Shown piece by piece: positions 14,136 through 15,721 of a stretch of DNA of 15,721 nt (position 1 is its first letter; each line of letters starts with the position of its first letter). Both the position numbers and the translations under genes were made by a program. Location: positions 1 to 15,721 of the forward strand of contig CANGZO010000024.1 of the NCBI GenBank assembly GCA_947458305.1, in the 5' to 3' direction. Below the pieces are notes generated by a model. It was not told the origin of the DNA. It did no database searches and worked only from the letters and a program-made list of their open reading frames with translations. The DNA comes from Comamonadaceae bacterium. Lineage in GTDB: Bacteria > Pseudomonadota > Gammaproteobacteria > Burkholderiales > Burkholderiaceae_C.

Positions 14136-15721
14136 ATTCGTCTCCTGATGATTTGAGTCTGGATCTCGGACAAATGACAGATTTCGGGAGCCAGCTCCAT
14201 AACAGCTTGATAGTGAGTAAGGTAAACCTTCCCGCTCAGGTGCTGAAGAAATTCGGTGACTCGCAGCTTGTCCATGACCGGGCCTTTGACCTCGCTCAGG
14301 TGCAGGCGCAGGCCAGCGCCGCGCAGCCGCTGGTCGATGGCTTCCAGGCTTTCGAGCGCACTGGCGTCGATATCGTTGATCGCCGAGCACTGAAGCACCA
14401 GATGTTTGAGCGCAGGCCGTTCGGCGACCAGGGCATTGACTCGGTCTTCCAGTACGCGTGCATTGGCAAAGTAAAGGCTTTCATCCACGCGCAGGCTGGC
14501 CAGCTGGGGGCTCACCGCCACTTGGTGGCGCAGGATGTTTCGGAAATGCTCGGTTCCCGGCACCCATCCGACTTCGGCGATGTGCGGGCGGCTGGTTTTG
14601 TAGAGGTAGAGCAGCAGTGACAAACCCACGCCAGCCACCAGCCCGGCCTCCACGCCAGCAGCAAGTGTGACCAACAGGGTCACCACGACCGCTGCGAAAT
14701 CAGGGCGCGAATAGGCCCAGGTGCTGCGCAAGATACGCAGATCCACGAGAGACAGCACGGCCACCACAATGGTGGCCGAAAGAGTGGCCTGCGGCACGTA
14801 GTAGAGCGCTGGGGTGAGCAGCAAGGCAGCCAAGAGAATACCCACGGCGGTGAAGATGCCCGCAGCAGGCGTCTGCGCCCCGGCATCGAAATTGACCACC
14901 GAACGAGCAAAGCCGCCCGTCACCGGAAAGCCCCCAGTCAGAGCCGCGCCCAGGTTGCTCGCGCCCAGAGCGACCAGTTCGCGATCGGGCACGATGCGCT
15001 GACGGCGCTTGGCCGCCAGGGTCTGGCCCACCGAGACCGATTCCACAAAGCCCACCACGCTGATGAGCAAGGCCGGAACCGCCAGCTGCTGCCAGAGCGC
15101 CCAGTCCCAAGAAGGCAGCGTGAACGGCGGCAAGCCCTGGGGCACCGTGCCCACGATGCGCACCCCCTGCTCATGCCATTGACTGCCCCAGGTGAGCCAA
15201 GCCGTGATGGCGATGCCCGCTACGGGCGCCGCCTTGGCGAGGCCGTCTGCCAGCCTCGGCCCCATGCCCAAGCGCAGCAGCAGGGGCTTGACGCCACGCC
15301 TGGCCCAGAAAAGGAAAGCGACGGTCCCCAACCCAATGGCCGCAGTCAGGGTGTGGGTCTGGGACGCCTGGCGCACCAGCCCTAGCACCAGTTCAAAGAA
15401 GTGATGACCTTCCACCTTGACCCCCAAGATCACCTTGAGCTGGCCGGCCGCAATCAGCAGGGCCGAGGCCGTGATGAAGCCCGAGATCACTGGGTGGCTC
15501 AGGAAATTGGCCAGAAAACCGAGCCGTAGCCAGCCCATCAGCAGCAACATGGCGCCCGATATGAATGCCAGTGTGATGGCCAGTGCGCCGTAGGCGAGTG
15601 AACCCGCCTGAGCCAGATCGCCAATGGCCGTGGCCGTCATCAGCGACACCACGGCCACCGGCCCCACCGCCAACACCCGGCTGCTTCCGAATACGGCATA
15701 CATCAGCAAGGGCACGATGCT
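14132..15721 (-). CDS. SulP-family inorganic anion transporter with STAS domain (partial)
   Basis: The window holds about 530 residues of a SulP permease; its N-terminus lies beyond the right edge. The visible part starts in a SulP-typical segment (YAVFGSSRVLAVGPVAVVS), has many membrane helices with FLANFLSHPVISGFITASA and a GGFPVTGGFARSVVN stretch characteristic of the family, and ends with a cytoplasmic STAS domain (about the last 130 residues) carrying INDIDASALESLE. SulP proteins move sulfate, bicarbonate or other anions across the inner membrane; the substrate cannot be read from the sequence. The gene is co-transcribed with the small membrane protein, overlapping it by 4 bases. Its place near soxYZ suggests sulfate handling, but this is weak evidence. 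Confidence 0.93.
   Translation of the reverse strand, partial: SIVPLLMYAVFGSSRVLAVGPVAVVSLMTATAIGDLAQAGSLAYGALAITLAFISGAMLLLMGWLRLGFLANFLSHPVISGFITASALLIAAGQLKVILGVKVEGHHFFELVLGLVRQASQTHTLTAAIGLGTVAFLFWARRGVKPLLLRLGMGPRLADGLAKAAPVAGIAITAWLTWGSQWHEQGVRIVGTVPQGLPPFTLPSWDWALWQQLAVPALLISVVGFVESVSVGQTLAAKRRQRIVPDRELVALGASNLGAALTGGFPVTGGFARSVVNFDAGAQTPAAGIFTAVGILLAALLLTPALYYVPQATLSATIVVAVLSLVDLRILRSTWAYSRPDFAAVVVTLLVTLAAGVEAGLVAGVGLSLLLYLYKTSRPHIAEVGWVPGTEHFRNILRHQVAVSPQLASLRVDESLYFANARVLEDRVNALVAERPALKHLVLQCSAINDIDASALESLEAIDQRLRGAGLRLHLSEVKGPVMDKLRVTEFLQHLSGKVYLTHYQAVMELAPEICHLSEIQTQIIRRRI

Overview
The window looks like chromosomal DNA from a betaproteobacterium of the order Burkholderiales, most likely a Comamonadaceae relative such as Limnohabitans or Rhodoferax. 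This rests on G/C-rich third codon positions, the style of the encoded proteins and the mix of genes; it is an inference, not a database match. No insertion sequence, phage gene, CRISPR array or rRNA was seen.

Region 1 (1-8532). The first 47 bases hold the start of a leftward gene for a secreted protein. A candidate sigma70 promoter at 69-96 then drives a compact rightward five-gene operon: a MoxR-type AAA+ ATPase, a GNAT acetyltransferase, a CoxE-like von Willebrand A (VWA) protein, the outer-membrane barrel TamA and the giant periplasm-spanning TamB. The genes overlap or are 4-23 bases apart. MoxR and VWA proteins usually act together as a chaperone-like or metal-insertion pair. TamA and TamB form the translocation and assembly module that links the inner and outer membranes. 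Their arrangement as one transcription unit is the most distinctive gene-order feature here.

Region 2 (8533-10430). A leftward TetR regulator is divergent from a rightward RodZ-like membrane protein (degenerate HTH, one TM segment, C-terminal beta domain). A 9-bp perfect inverted repeat lies between them. A tRNA-Arg(CCT) gene follows, with an unusual A-G mismatch in its acceptor stem.

Region 3 (10431-12138). Leftward soxY and soxZ encode the thiosulfate-oxidation carrier, without the other sox genes in view. Upstream lies a small secreted class I cytochrome c gene with its own strong rho-independent terminator. The SoxY tail is GGCAA rather than the textbook GGCGG.

Region 4 (12139-13762). 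A leftward MerR-type regulator with a B12-domain-like middle and an unnamed C-terminal domain is divergent from an Rrf2-type regulator. Their AT-rich spacer carries four copies of a TGCGTAG motif, one of which runs into the Rrf2 ribosome binding site.

Region 5 (13763-15721). A leftward SulP anion transporter with a STAS domain, cut by the window edge, is translationally coupled to a small three-helix membrane protein. Sox carrier, cytochrome c, two regulators and an anion transporter may form a sulfur-related neighbourhood, but that link is inference from proximity only. I found no clearly new biological system. The best leads are the moxR-GNAT-VWA-tamAB operon and the TGCGTAG array between the two regulator genes.
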